A stretch of 64,000 bases of DNA, taken from Rhizoctonia solani (taxonomy: Eukaryota; Basidiomycota; Agaricomycetes; Cantharellales; Ceratobasidiaceae). A program made the position numbers and the translations under genes. The first letter of the stretch is position 1; each line of letters starts with the position of its first letter. This document shows, one piece after another, positions 21,922-32,838 of this stretch. The notes under the pieces are model-generated. The model was not told where the DNA came from and did not search any database. It saw only the letters and a list, made by a program, of their open reading frames with translations. Location: assembly GCF_016906535.1 (NCBI RefSeq), contig NC_057377.1:1-64000 (forward strand), written 5' to 3'.

Positions 21922-24900
21922 TCAGCCACCTTTCTCACAAATCGCAAAAAGTCTGTGATTATATTCATGAAAAAAGGTGTTTTCCCCTTTTCCTGTTCCA
22001 CATTTTGTTCGATCGTGCAAAGAATTATAATTAATATGATATGCTACACTGGGAGAATCACGTGGTGATGCATCTGTAAAATAAGGAACAATGGCTCCAT
22101 AAACGCCGCTAATCCTAATCAGTGTTCCAGCCATAGAGCTCTGTGAAAGGTTCCATGTCTGCCGACATCCTTGGCAGGTAGCTTTGACATTGACGTTACT
22201 GAGTTTCATCCCGGGAACGCCATCATGAACAACCTTCCATATTTTGCGACCACGATTTGTGAGACCTTCGCCGTTCTGAGCTAAGGATTGGGGTTCACAG
22301 GAGCATACTTGAAGTACGCTTGGCAGTGGGCGCCCCAAAGGACGACTTTGGAAGGGGGCATACAGCCAGAGCTCTGTCGAACGTCCAGGAGCGATACACA
22401 GCAAATTGGAATGAACACATGCGACGCTATCACGTAGCCATGTTTGACGAATAAGGCCAGCCAAATCCTTCGATGGTTCAGCCATGATCTGTGTGATCTT
22501 GCTGAGTAATACAAACATGTAGGCCGGCGACAGCTTCCTATTTAAGCACCCAATCACAATCGGGGGCCTCCTTTGACTGTTTAACATCAGAAAGATAATG
22601 TTAAGTGCTCCAGTTTCCTTCATACTTCTTAAGCTACTAACCCAATGGTCCATTTCTCTAACGCCTCCACAAGCCTTGGTTTGTATAAGGGATATCCGCA
22701 GGCAAGAAAAAGAATTAAAGTTGAACCAGCTGAATCAAAAATTCCTTGGACAGGGTGAAGGGTTTGACGCAGAAGCTATATGGACTCATTAGCTAAGATG
22801 CAACCGTTTTTGTAGCCATAAGTAAATTACCTCTGCAGGTTCAAGACTTTGAAGATTGTTCAATTGATAACCTTGGTCCCCAGTCAGTCCGTGTGTTACA
22901 TATACAGCCACAAATTGGTAGGTGCCCGGTTCCCAGTGCCTGTTTATGAGAATCGCTAAATGGCTTTGTCAATGAATGAACATAGTCGAACTCACAGATC
23001 TCTAAAAGCATGAGATTTCTCATCAACATGCTGCAGCTTGATCGGTTCAATGTAGCACTGGCCAGCGTAGTTTTATTCTGAGTTTTCTCTTCATTCTCAG
23101 TACAATTGAACTTACTTCCCATCCTAACTGCTTCCAGCGACTTGATGTCAATTTGATGAGATGCTTGGTTGGCGGCCAAAAGGACTCTATGTAGTAAACA
23201 ACCATAGCCATGCGAGGCCATTGGGTCTGACGTAACTCTACACTTTCCCTTTTTTTCTCTTCATCTCAGTACAATTGAACTTACTTCCCATCCTAACTGC
23301 TTCCAGCGACTTGATGTCAATTTGATGAGATGCTTGGTTGGCGGCCAAAAGGACTCTATGTAGTAAACAACCATAGCCATGCGAGGCCATTGGGTCTGAC
23401 GTAACTCTACACTTTCCCTTGCAATAGGCCGCACATAATGCTGTTCACAACATAGATGTTTACTGTATTAAAGTGTGTATAGATAAGACAAGCGCACCGG
23501 ATAGAAACCCCTTGTCTTGTGGTCCCAGCAATTAGGACATACAAAGCTTTGAATCGCCTCTGGCAGTGGGACATCAGATCCCTGCCGTTGAGCTGGTTGA
23601 AGGCTAGGCACGCCTCATGATGAGGGAAGGGGTCTTCTGATTGTGTACTTGGCACAATTGCATTAATCTCCGTTGCTTGAAACCTGCGGTAACAGTATCC
23701 TGCACTGCACATTGTGCAGTGTGCAAGATAATCGGAAATGCCGCATCCACAAAGAGCAGAGTTTGCCCAAGTAGGGATTCTCTTTATCTGTGCGACTTGT
23801 GGGCAAATCATTTTCAAGAAGCTGTAGCCAACTTGTCACTGGTGAGATCAATTGCTTTTGCTTGTACTTACGTCGCACCACATGTCATCATCCGAGATAT
23901 CCAATCCCGGCTCCCGCATCTGTCCAGAGCTCTATGTCGTCACAAGCCAGGTCAATCAGTGTGTGTAAGAAGGCTTTGTATGATGTGAAAATTGAAAGCT
24001 CTTACTCGATCAATTTCTTGGAGGATATCACCAAGAACGTCATCAACATCACCCTGTAGCTGGAGATCAATGTGCTCATTCTGTCCGTCGAGGGGAGCTG
24101 AATCAATGTAGATCACAGCCCCACTACCATCTCGTATTGAAGCGGCCAGCTCTCGTGTGCGCTCAAGCAAGTCCATATCCTTTGATTGCTTCCCGATGAT
24201 CAAAAAGACCTTACTAGCGTTGTGGAACTGTGCAACGTGAGCCAGATCTACGCCAGGAAGCTCGGCGGGAAGTTTAGACTTGCGCTGCGTACGTGTTTTT
24301 TTCGCTTGTCATGCGATGGGCTCCAATCTTGCCCCTCAACGTACTCATCACTCTGGTCCGAGTCTTCGCTGATCGGCATCTCGGGTAGGCCAAACGATAG
24401 GCTTATATGCATTGAACTGCAGGTCGCAGCCAATAGACAGCCATATTGCCTCTACGACGTCTGAGGTTTACTATGCCATGTATGTTAAAACAGATAGAGG
24501 CATGGTTTGAACGACAAAAGCTTCTACTGACCACGCTTGCTACAGACCTCACATAGTATTGGCAAATTAGAACGCATGTCATTATCCAGAGCGGCACATT
24601 CCTCCTCCGTCAAGCCATTGCAATTGGAGCTGATGCAACGCAAAAGTCGATTATCACCATAGAGAGCAATTGTCAAGTTGGCAAGATGTGAGTGCTTGGA
24701 TTCGATTCCGTCGATGCTAGTAGTCAAGAACTTGGTTAACTGACCCTCCTTACAGAGACGATTCAGGAAGTCAATGAGTTTGCAGGATCCTGCTTGGCGA
24801 GCCAACAATCGGCGCTCGAGCATCAGTTGGTTGTACGTACACAGCAAGTTGGATGACTGCCCATCCAGAGCCTGCCACGTAGCTTCTGCTATAACTGAAC

Positions 24901-25207
24901 GCATGGGCTTCTGACGTGTCTCAGCACCTTGTGTCACAGAAACCACTCTGTCAAGTGACTTGAATTAATGGGCTTAAATCGTCAGTAAATATGTGTGAGC
25001 GATTGACACACAATCTCACCAGGAGGCCAGTTCCCGCATATGCGGCCTCATTAGCCAAGACTAATATTTTTTTGTACAGGCTATGCCAGCAATGATATCG
25101 GCAAATCTGCCAGGTGATTTATAGGATTAATGTCGCACACAGTTACTACTAAGCGAAGATGAGGTGATTAGCTTTGGGGAAGCCTCAGAAGTAGTTGGTT
25201 GAGACAT
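21922..25207 (-). pseudogene. Z2: SIR2-like domain fused to Z1-type zinc finger and C-terminal domain, frame-damaged
   Basis: ATG at 25,207 (MSQPTTSEASPKLITSSS). Exons then read KKILVLANEAAYAGTGLL, LTKFLTTSIDGIESKHS, LYGDNRLLRCISSNC...ILCEVC, and later SKVFLIIGKQSKDM with VIYIDSAP and QLQGDVDDVLGDIL. That order matches the sirtuin Rossmann core (GAGIS, TQNID, HG, zinc Cys pairs, GTSL, D-L-GD-D-V). However, GAGIS, the QNID Asn and the catalytic His are replaced (AYAGTG, TSID, LYGD). A zinc finger follows (LCGCGISDYLAHCTMC; SFVCPNC), then the Z1-type domain (VAVYVTHG; SRPLGRPLPSVLQVCSC). An A-run near 24,297, the zinc-finger region and a 169-bp duplication break the frame. The Cys equivalent to Z1 Cys223 is absent. 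Confidence 0.6.
23083..23419. repeat. Tandem 169-bp duplication inside Z2
   Basis: 23,083-23,251 and 23,252-23,419 are identical over about 150 bp. On the minus strand the unit holds the exon VELRQTQWPRMAMVVYYIES and its GTAAGT donor, so one exon is doubled. Identity implies a recent event. Confidence 0.9.
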
Positions 25208-25379
25208 GTTGCAAGAGTCACGGTGGATAGAAAAAACGTGTGCGTCACGTGAGACGTGTTTTTGACTTGACACTTGGCCATCATGAATTTGCATTGGCTG
25301 ATCTGTCACGTGCCAGCGGGTGGCAGACCCTATGTTGAAGTGCAATCTTCACGTTTGACTACACTTTTCCAAGGATAAC
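25208..25379. promoter_or_regulatory. Divergent Z2/dioxygenase promoter with two CACGTG boxes
   Basis: CACGTG at 25,246-25,251 and 25,307-25,312, both as TCACGTG, within the 172-bp gap between the divergent start codons (25,207 minus, 25,380 plus). Confidence 0.6.
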
Positions 25380-27043
25380 ATGACCAAGGCCAAGAAGATA
25401 AAGGTTATGCACAAGACTCCTTTGTGGGCCAAAGCTATTACCCCAGACCTTTTTAAAGGCTTAAATATTCACTCTGATGGCTCAGAGCTTATCACCCGCA
25501 ATCGCCCTGCGCCTAATGGGTCTTCTCATGAGCTTAAGCAAAAGCTGGATCGTGAGACCCTTCGAAAAGCTGAACATGATATGGAGAGATCGCTTCTGAA
25601 AGAAATCTCTCGGGCTATAGATAATCAAAGTGAGCGCATATCATTAGCTGTACATTCATCTGTAATAGATTGAGGTCTTACATCGTGATCCAATTATTCA
25701 GTCACTATACCATTCTGTGTATCAGAATTTGAAAATGCAAGAGAAAAGGGCATCCCATTGAATAAGCTGGAACCTTTTGGTACTTTGACAAGCCATCCAG
25801 TCCGCTTGACAGTCGACAAGGGCCCGGTAGTAGTTTACTGATCGATCTGGAATACCAATACTTTGGTACTTTCCAAGGTTTATTGGGCAGGCCTTCAGGT
25901 ATGTGCACAAGGCTGAAAAACAGATCATCGCATGAGCTGTAACTTTGTTAGGCAAACCTGCTACAGAGGACCTCGGAACTAGCTCATGTATACCGACCGC
26001 CTAAGGAGCTTACTGGCGACCGTAGAGGAGGGTTGAAAAATGAGGCAGAAACGAAAAATACATGGGCAGCACACAGGCCGCATAACCCGATCACAGGCCA
26101 ATAAGCAACAAGCGACCTTGACTAATCTTGAATACCAAGATCAAGATGTGCAAGCAGAAGTGGGCCAATGGATCGATGCACTCAAGAAATAGAAGTACCA
26201 AAAATTGACGGTAGTTTAGCATCGGTCAGCAAATATCAAGAGGATGATGGTGAAGTTCGCATTATTTCACAAGGCTCCATCAATTTAGACCAACAAACCT
26301 ACAATGAGATCGGACATCCGCCTTCACTCAGTTTGAAGCCGAGCTACAAAGTTGCCCCCCTTTCGCATACTATCTTTCGCCAGGTTGGTGTCAGACTGGA
26401 ATGCAGAACGTGAGTCAAGGAACCCATCTCAAGTGCAAATAATACAGCTGACGAATGATAGGTCCGGCCAATCCAATGTCGAAAGCACTTTCGAGAAGCT
26501 CTTAAAGATGGTCCGAAAAGAGATGGTGAATCTGCTTGAAGCCAAACGACTCTTGGACAAAAAGCTGGAGAAGCTTACCAACATTATTCACCCTTCGCTA
26601 AGTGAAAGCATGCACAAACTTAGAAATCACATGTCTGCAGTCGAAGGGCCTACACAAGTCTCCATACAGAATGGATGGACAAGCATTTTCCCTTGTTACG
26701 GGATTGCTGTTAATCGTGTTACTGGAATACACCGAGACCAGAGGGGCATCAGAGGGGGACTCGACATTATAGGGGTTTTAGGCAGTTTCACTGAAGGGGC
26801 GATTTGGATCTTCCGGATTTAAACCTGCGGCTTGAGTGGAAACCAGGATGTCTTGGAGCATTCGATGGCTATGATTTTCGTCATAGAGTGCTTGCTTGGA
26901 GTGGCGGTTCTCGTAACATTGATTTCCTTCTGCCAAAAGGCAACGTGGGATTGTCTTGGCCTGGAACTGCTGTAAGTCGCCCGAGCATCGTCATGTGCCA
27001 GGCTCAGCTAGCAAAACTCAAAGACCACGCCGTAAGCAATTGA
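25380..27043 (+). pseudogene. 2-oxoglutarate/Fe(II) dioxygenase-like gene (fungal TET/JBP-like), frame-damaged
   Basis: ATG at 25,380 starts a basic N-terminal exon (MTKAKKIKVMHKTPLWAKAI). Later segments read GIPLNKLEPFGTLTSHPVRL, a helical stretch KMVRKEMVNLLEAKRLLDKK, and then the double-stranded beta-helix core. The core has VNRVTGIHRDQRG with the HxD iron ligands at 26,730-26,738, LPDLNLRLEWKPG, the distal His in DFRHRVLAWSG (26,882-26,884), and the 2OG-binding Arg in GGSRN. This order is that of fungal 2OGFeDO proteins related to TET/JBP DNA-base oxidases. The frame is broken at least twice, at GTAGTAGTTT (about 25,830) and at a GGGG run (26,796-26,799), where one base change would rejoin the domain. 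Divergent from Z2. Confidence 0.6.
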
Positions 27044-27204
27044 CTGAGCTGACTCGCTCTAAGAAGGGTTGTAAAAGCTCAAGAGGGGTGACATTAGAAA
27101 CATTGTTTAAGGATATGAGATAAAATGTACTGCACTGATAAATGACAATCTCATGTTTGCATACTAACTATCAATATCTGATACCGTCCTCACTAAACAT
27201 ATGA

Positions 27205-27311
27205 TATCATGGGGTTGGCTTACCCGTTGACAAGAGTTGGTCCTTATCCGACGGACCATTGATCGAGAGATATGGAACTTCTAAATTGCTCTCACTTACA
27301 GCTAGTCACCC
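27205..27311. mobile_element. Family A element end fragment (A2)
   Basis: The last 100 bp match the right end of A8 (CGACGGACCATTGATCGAGAG) and finish AGCTAGTCACCC, followed by ACT. The remainder of the element is missing. Confidence 0.6.
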
Positions 27312-27314
27312 ACT

Positions 27315-28089
27315 CTTATGTTGTTCAGTACAAAACTGATCGAGGCCATACAAACATGTGGTGCTTGGGGAGTTCAAGAAGAAAGAAGCTGAGATAGAAG
27401 AGGAAGCAAAAGTGGTATCACACAAGCGAATCTCTTTTAGTTGAGATAGGTAAGAAATTATGTACATGTAGACTTGAGCTTGACGGTGAGGAGACAATAT
27501 TATAGACAGCATGCAGACACCGGATAACATCAGTTTAGCTTCCATGAGTCTATAACCAGTCTCTGGAAGGGCTGAAAGGCTCATCAAACGTACTCAAGAA
27601 TGCGGTTATGATACACAAGAGGTCAAGAACATGTGATAAATTGGCCCATGGTACATTTACTGAGCAAAAATGGCTTGTCAAAATGGCATGGTTACCGCTG
27701 CAAGCTTTGGCAGTTCTCATGATATTCCAAGCACTTAAACCTTGTTGTTGGGAAAATCTCACGATACCCTGGATTTACTTGAACCTATCATCAAATTTCA
27801 AACTCATTATCGCACACGGAAAATAAAAGGAACCAACAAAGAAAGACTATCACCATGTAAAACATACAGAGTTAGAGCTCTCCCAAAGCTTAGAGCTGCC
27901 TTGCAAACTGTCTTGCAAGGCTGAAAGTACATGATGTATCAACATGGTTGTTTTGTCTCCAAATATAGCATATATGACTAATCAGCATGATATAATACAC
28001 TTTGACTTATGTCATGACAAAGTAGCGACCCAATTTGAACAGGTTGTGACAGTGTCATCACATCCCTGACTGGCCAGATGTTGGAGCGT
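27315..28089. other. Decayed coding-like DNA between dioxygenase and S2
   Basis: Plus-strand frames at 27,608-27,924 contain fragments such as LLEPIIKFQTHYRTRKI and KTYRVRALPKLRAALQTVL that look like the end of a real protein, but they sit in shifting frames. No family recognised. Confidence 0.3.
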
Positions 28090-28095
28090 CACGTG
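28090..28095 (+). promoter_or_regulatory. CACGTG box upstream of S2
   Basis: TCACGTGA palindrome 34 bp before the S2 start codon, the same element and spacing range as the other cluster genes. Confidence 0.55.
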
Positions 28096-28128
28096 AGAAG
28101 TACACGTATTCACGCAACCACCTTCATA

Positions 28129-28982
28129 ATGTCCACTCCTGTACCCAAGCTTTTGGAGAAAATATACGACTCGTTTCCGATACGATCAGAGAAGTTTCGG
28201 CTTGATACAGAGTCAAAAAAGAAAAAGGGGAAAACTCAAGGTATTCATGTCAAAATTAAAATGAACAACTACCCATTCTGAGATAGCGTGCTTGATTTAA
28301 TGATCTTGTTTCTAGTGAGAGTTCGCTCTTCATGGGTTTCTTTATGAGAGATGGCAAATATGTCTATCCGGAATACAACGTTTGCACATCCAAGTGGTGG
28401 AAGGGTGTGGTAGCGTACGGGTACACTGCTGCGTTGACAGGGAACTTCAAATATCTGGTCTGGAGTGGGGAGATAGATGTGGACTACGAAGAGAAACATA
28501 TTGAAGTGGTAGCTATACATAACATTATAGGTTTGCAAAAAGAGGCGAATAAACATTGGCGTGATGGGTGCGTACACAACATAATTCTTTCTTTCAACTA
28601 ATGTTTTGCACAAAGCTTGGAAGAGATCCTGTGGCTAGAGACCAAAGCAGGGTACAGCTATGCTTTAATGGAACCAGAGGAGTGGTACGATCACACTAAA
28701 TGGGAGGCGGTCATTTGCTCGTGGCAAAATCTGCCAAGCGGCCTGAGTCAAGCTGATCCAACCTTTACTCGTCTGTCTCCAGAAGATCAGCGTCCCACCT
28801 GGTTTTCGGATGCAGAAGGTTTAAAGGCCTGGAAGTTTCTTGTCGACTCCCATAAAAAAGATATTGCCGGTGCGAAGAAGGGAGCTGGCGTTAAGGCGAA
28901 GGAAGCAAAGGGAAGGAAGGGAAGGCTAAATCGTCGGGTAAGGAGGCCAAAGAAGCAAAGATCAAAAGCAAGGATGCAATAG
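28129..28982 (+). pseudogene. S2: paralogue of S1, one apparent frameshift
   Basis: ATG at 28,129 (MSTPVPKLLEKIYDSFPIRS), with exon 1 ending LDTESKKKKGKTQ before a GTATTC donor. Exon 2 carries FFMRDGKYVYPEYNVCTSKW and VVAYGYTAALTGNFKYLVW. Exon 3 carries ILWLETKAGYSYALMEP and RPTWFSDAEGLKAWKFLVDS. These align block by block with S1 (roughly 40 percent identical in the conserved blocks by eye). At the start of exon 2 the frame needs one extra base near TGGG (about 28,333) to join VRVRSS to FFMRDG, so the copy may be inactive or carry a sequencing error. Confidence 0.6.
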
Positions 28983-29264
28983 ACGCCTCGGACATGCCAA
29001 GGCTCTCATCCGGTACCTCGCGATCTCCAAGCAGATCTTCGACAGTTGCTGGCAGCAAGCGGAAGCGTAACCCTAGCTTAGGTACACGAGAGGGCCTGCG
29101 ATCGAGGAGGACCCGATTGTCGTATGCCGAAAACTCCGAAGGTTCAGAAAAAAACTCTGAAGATACCGAGGAAGACTCTGGCAAGGATGGTGAAGGGAGC
29201 CTTGATCGGCAAGCTGCCTCCCCCAGAAATTCCGACTCTCACCATCCTGGCTCCAAAGGCTTCG

Positions 29265-29560
29265 ATCCCAAAGTCTCTAGCTCCGAGGGCTCTGGTTCTG
29301 AGGACTCTGGTTCCGAGGACTAGTTCGAAGGCCCCCGTCTCCGACAACTCCCATTCTAAGGACTCTACATCTGAGGCTCTGGTTCCGAGGACTCTGGTTC
29401 CGAGGACTCTGGTTCCAAGGACTCTGGTTCCGAGGACTCTGGTTCCGAAGACTCTGGTTCCGAAGACTCTGGTTCCGAGGGACTCTAGTTCCGAGGACTC
29501 CAGCTCCGAGGACTCTAAATCTAAGAACTCCGACTCAGAGGACTCTGGTTCTCAGAGCTC
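29265..29560 (+). repeat. 15-bp coding minisatellite (GACTCTGGTTCCGAG)n
   Basis: About twelve imperfect copies encode DSGSE in the frame that continues from upstream. Some copies have lost or gained single bases, producing the shadow frame TLVPR. Confidence 0.75.
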
Positions 29561-30324
29561 GAGTTCTGATGATGTGGTGTTGGAATCATCTTGAAAGGCA
29601 AGCAGCAGCCTAAGAAAAAGTTGTGAAGACTGTTCGAATTGTACCAAGTGCGAAGAATGTTTCAACAGAGTCTAAGGTACGTCGATGGGATGTTTGATTA
29701 TAAGTGCAAATCATGGATTCTATGTTAGGGAAAGTCCCAATCGTCTCCCAGTCCAATCGTTATCGATAGCTCAGACTGTGATATGGAAATAGGTACGTAG
29801 ACCATTTAGACCATTAGTACAAGCTGTCCTATTCTCATTGTGATGTATGTATCTTCTAGCACCCAATAACACACCACAGGACAAGCAAAAGGTGGGTTGC
29901 ACTGAGAACGAGAACAAAGGTCGGTCATAGGTGGGTCGACTGCTCTAGACCATCAGAAATGGAACATATTTATATAAAATTGTGATGATGCAGACAAACC
30001 ATTGGACGCCGGCAAAGATATTCATGGCTCCATTAATATCTCATCTGGTAAGCTTATAGATTACCCAAGGCACACAAACAACAGATAGTTAATATGGTCA
30101 TATATGCGACTATGACTCCTCCCAAGCAGATCCCGTCGCCCCTCCGGTCTTTGTGGTAGCTCCTAAGCCAGTCCGCTCCATCCCATCCATAAACCAAACT
30201 TCCCCTGGTTCCGCCCCTCACAATATCATCCCCTGCCCCGGCGGCCGAGCCTGCATGCATATCAGCCACCGTGGGTCATCCTTCCACTTGCCCTACAGAC
30301 ACCCTAGTTGTCCGCTCCTCATCA

Positions 30325-30480
30325 TCTCCTCGCCGTGCTGTGGCATCTTCTCCTCGCCGTGCTGTGGCATCTTCTCCTCTCCGAGCTGTGGCATCTTCCT
30401 CTCGCCGTGCCATGACATCTTCTCCTCGTCATGCTGTGACATCTTCTCGTCGTGCTGTGGCACCTTCCAATCCTCGTTCA
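30325..30480 (+). repeat. 24-bp coding minisatellite (TCTTCTCCTCGCCGTGCTGTGGCA)n
   Basis: About six to seven imperfect copies encode SSPRRAVA. Confidence 0.75.
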
Positions 30481-30684
30481 GTTGTGGTACCTGATGGCTC
30501 GGACGCTAAAATGATTACCGCTGGCCAGTCATCTGTTGCGCTGGATGCCACCCGTGCTGCTGTTTCAACAACTTCCAAAGTGGCTGGAAATTCTCCCTCC
30601 ACCGCACCTGATCCAGACGAGGATGAATTTGATCTGGATAATCAGTGTTCATCCCGATACAAGCAGCGTTCTGTGACCCAATGA

Positions 30685-31357
30685 ACGGGATCCAGAGAGA
30701 ACGATTAGCCCCCTTTTGCATGTTTTTACATTCCAATTTGCTGTTGGCCAAATATATATTTCTTTGTTTTGCTATCGAGACAAATATAAAGAACCCAGTG
30801 TGAGACAAGGAGCTAAATTAGCTTTGAGTAAAAGCACTTGATACACGGGTAGCGATGGTGAAACACCTCTATGAACCGTTTGGTACAACAGTAAGTGACC
30901 TCTCGTAATTACGAAGACAATCAGTACTCGTCAGAGAAATCCGAGAGTTATTGACAGTCAGTTGCAGCTAGCTGGAATCGCAAAAATTATGGAAACCATA
31001 TTGGGTGACCACAGCTGGCTGTCACAAAAAAGGTCGAGTGTGTTTTCTTATCTACAAAACCTGAATCACCCACCACTTTTGCTAAAACCAGCCCACGGCT
31101 AGCTAAAAGATGCCTGTTGGTGGGGGAGGGGCTTGTTCCCGGGGTTCTAATTGATCATTTGATCTAAAAACAGTGTTTGTAGGTTAAATGCACAAGTTCA
31201 TAATGGATTGAATTGACAATACTATATGCTGAAAGAAAGGCAAGCTACACAGCGAACGATTATCTCATGGGAAAAGTACTAGTAGTCTACAAATGAAAAT
31301 AACTGTTAGAAATTATACATGCAGCTCACATAGTAACTGACGATTTTGAAAGACAAT
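30685..31357. other. Intergenic DNA, no gene seen
   Basis: AT-rich, no conserved frame, no transposon ends until the B2 left end at 31,358. Confidence 0.4.
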
Positions 31358-32144
31358 GGGTACGTTTTCCGTAAGGACTTTAGAACGCTTGGGGCGTTCT
31401 AAAGTCGAATTTGGATTTGTGGACCACCTCGGATGCATTTCGCACCGTGGAATCGTGTGTGAAATTGCCTCGGAAACGGTTTTGGGAGCGCGAGGAGGGG
31501 GGTCCTAAAGGTTTAGAACGATGATTTGGAAGGGGGGGTCGACCCCCCCTTCTAAACTTTAGAACGTACCATCGAGTTTTAGAACAGACCACAATCTTCT
31601 GACAAGATAAGATTGCCTGATTGTTGGCCAATTAGGCCATCAGTGTTTCGGCGTTACTGCATATATTTGTATCATAATTACATTATTTACACAGCGCTGT
31701 AGATATGTATGATAGATTCGACGCAACATGACTCGAATGAATTGGAACAATGTTCCATAACTAGTGTAAGATACTTGTAGAATAAAAGTAATCTGTCAAA
31801 GCACTTTACATATCCAAGGGTTGATAAGCATTGCGCGCCCCTATTCCCAGCGTCCTGCACCATTCCGCCATATCACACTAGTTTCACCACACACGCTGCA
31901 TACGCTAAGCTAAACTAAGCTACACAGACAAATTCAAGCAGAAGAAAATGATATTTTATTTACACAATTATTCTATGATAAGTCTATCAAGAAACATGCC
32001 CATGGCTTACGGAAAGCCACTTTAGAACGACCCGGTGCTGGTTCAAGCCAGCACAGCCTCCCATCCTCGGACCGAATCCGTCCCGTCCCGACGGACCGAT
32101 TTAGAACACCCCGATAGTTCTAAATTCTTTACAGAAACGTACCC
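31358..32144. mobile_element. Complete family B PIF/Harbinger-like element (B2), 787 bp
   Basis: The left end GGGTACGTTTTCCGTAAGGA pairs with the right end TTTACAGAAACGTACCC. AAT flanks both sides (31,355-31,357 and 32,145-32,147). Inside lie a perfect hairpin AGAACGCTTGGGGCGTTCT next to the left end and a perfect central palindrome AGGGGGGGTCGACCCCCCCT-like at about 31,535-31,552. No coding frame. Confidence 0.82.
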
Positions 32145-32147
32145 AAT

Positions 32148-32360
32148 GGGTGACTACCCGTAAGCCAAAATCTAGGATCTGGAACAATAGATACGTTGGG
32201 TGTTTGGATGCAGATACAGGCCCTGGATACGAAATGAAATTCGGTTGCATCCGGTGGAATTGGCCCTGCGGAGCATTTCTCATATCAGTCACGTAGATCA
32301 GCATGGAGGTCTAGAGAGAGGGAGCACCTCGCTCTCTAACTCTACAACATGTTGGAAATA
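32148..32360. mobile_element. Family A element, left part only (A3), abutting B2
   Basis: Begins GGGTGACTACCCGTAAGCC directly after the AAT that ends B2, and continues with family A sequence (TTGCATCCGGTGGAATTGGC, AGAGAGAGGGAGCACC). The right end was not found. Confidence 0.65.
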
Positions 32361-32838
32361 CAGGGTCCAATTATCGTGTACATACACAGCTTTGCGAAAG
32401 ACAATAAATGTGCCTCAGCTGGCGCATATATAGCCTCAAAACCCGTCTAAGGCCCAATATGCCTCTTCTGGGGGTGGCCGACGCATCACAAATAGAAACT
32501 AGCTCAATATAAACACAGGCCGCTCGATTGCCGCTGTCCCGGCCACACAGCCCCTTGCATTTGCATGCAAGTCAAGCACATGAACAATTGCTGCATGGGC
32601 AGTGGTCCAAGTCATATAAGTTGTCATTAAAATCAAATAATACAGGAAACAAGATTCACCAGCAGTTACCCAGCGCGGGTCTTCCTTCTTGGCGCATGCT
32701 TGCAGTATGTTCTTGCAACCCCGAAAACTGAGCTTGAAATTTGCCAAAAAGTTTTCAAGGGACATTAACATATAAGTAGGGGTAAGGATAATGTCAAGCA
32801 TCTTGTACTTACACTTGTTTCACACTACTATTACTTAT
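32361..32838. other. Intergenic DNA, no gene seen
   Basis: A minus-strand open stretch at 32,499-32,801 is present, but lacks motifs or splice support. Confidence 0.35.

Larger units (their letters stand above)
28983..30684 (+). pseudogene. S2 C-terminal tail: Ser/Asp repeats, SUMO-interaction-like motif, 8-aa repeats
   Basis: Downstream exons show a basic Ser-rich stretch (LSSGTSRSPSRSSTVAGSKR), a DSGSE repeat, SPIVIDSSDCDMEI at about 29,750 (a good hydrophobic-acidic SUMO-interacting motif), and several mini-exons bounded by GTACGT/TAG sites. A repeat SSPRRAVA follows, then an acidic end PDPDEDEFDLDNQ with a stop at 30,682-30,684. One-base shifts in the repeat prevent a single reading frame. 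Assignment to S2 rests on colinearity and on the similar S1 tail. Confidence 0.4.

Noticed and set aside
29124..29594. TLVPR-repeat protein
   Set aside because: It is the wrong frame of the 15-bp DSGSE minisatellite.
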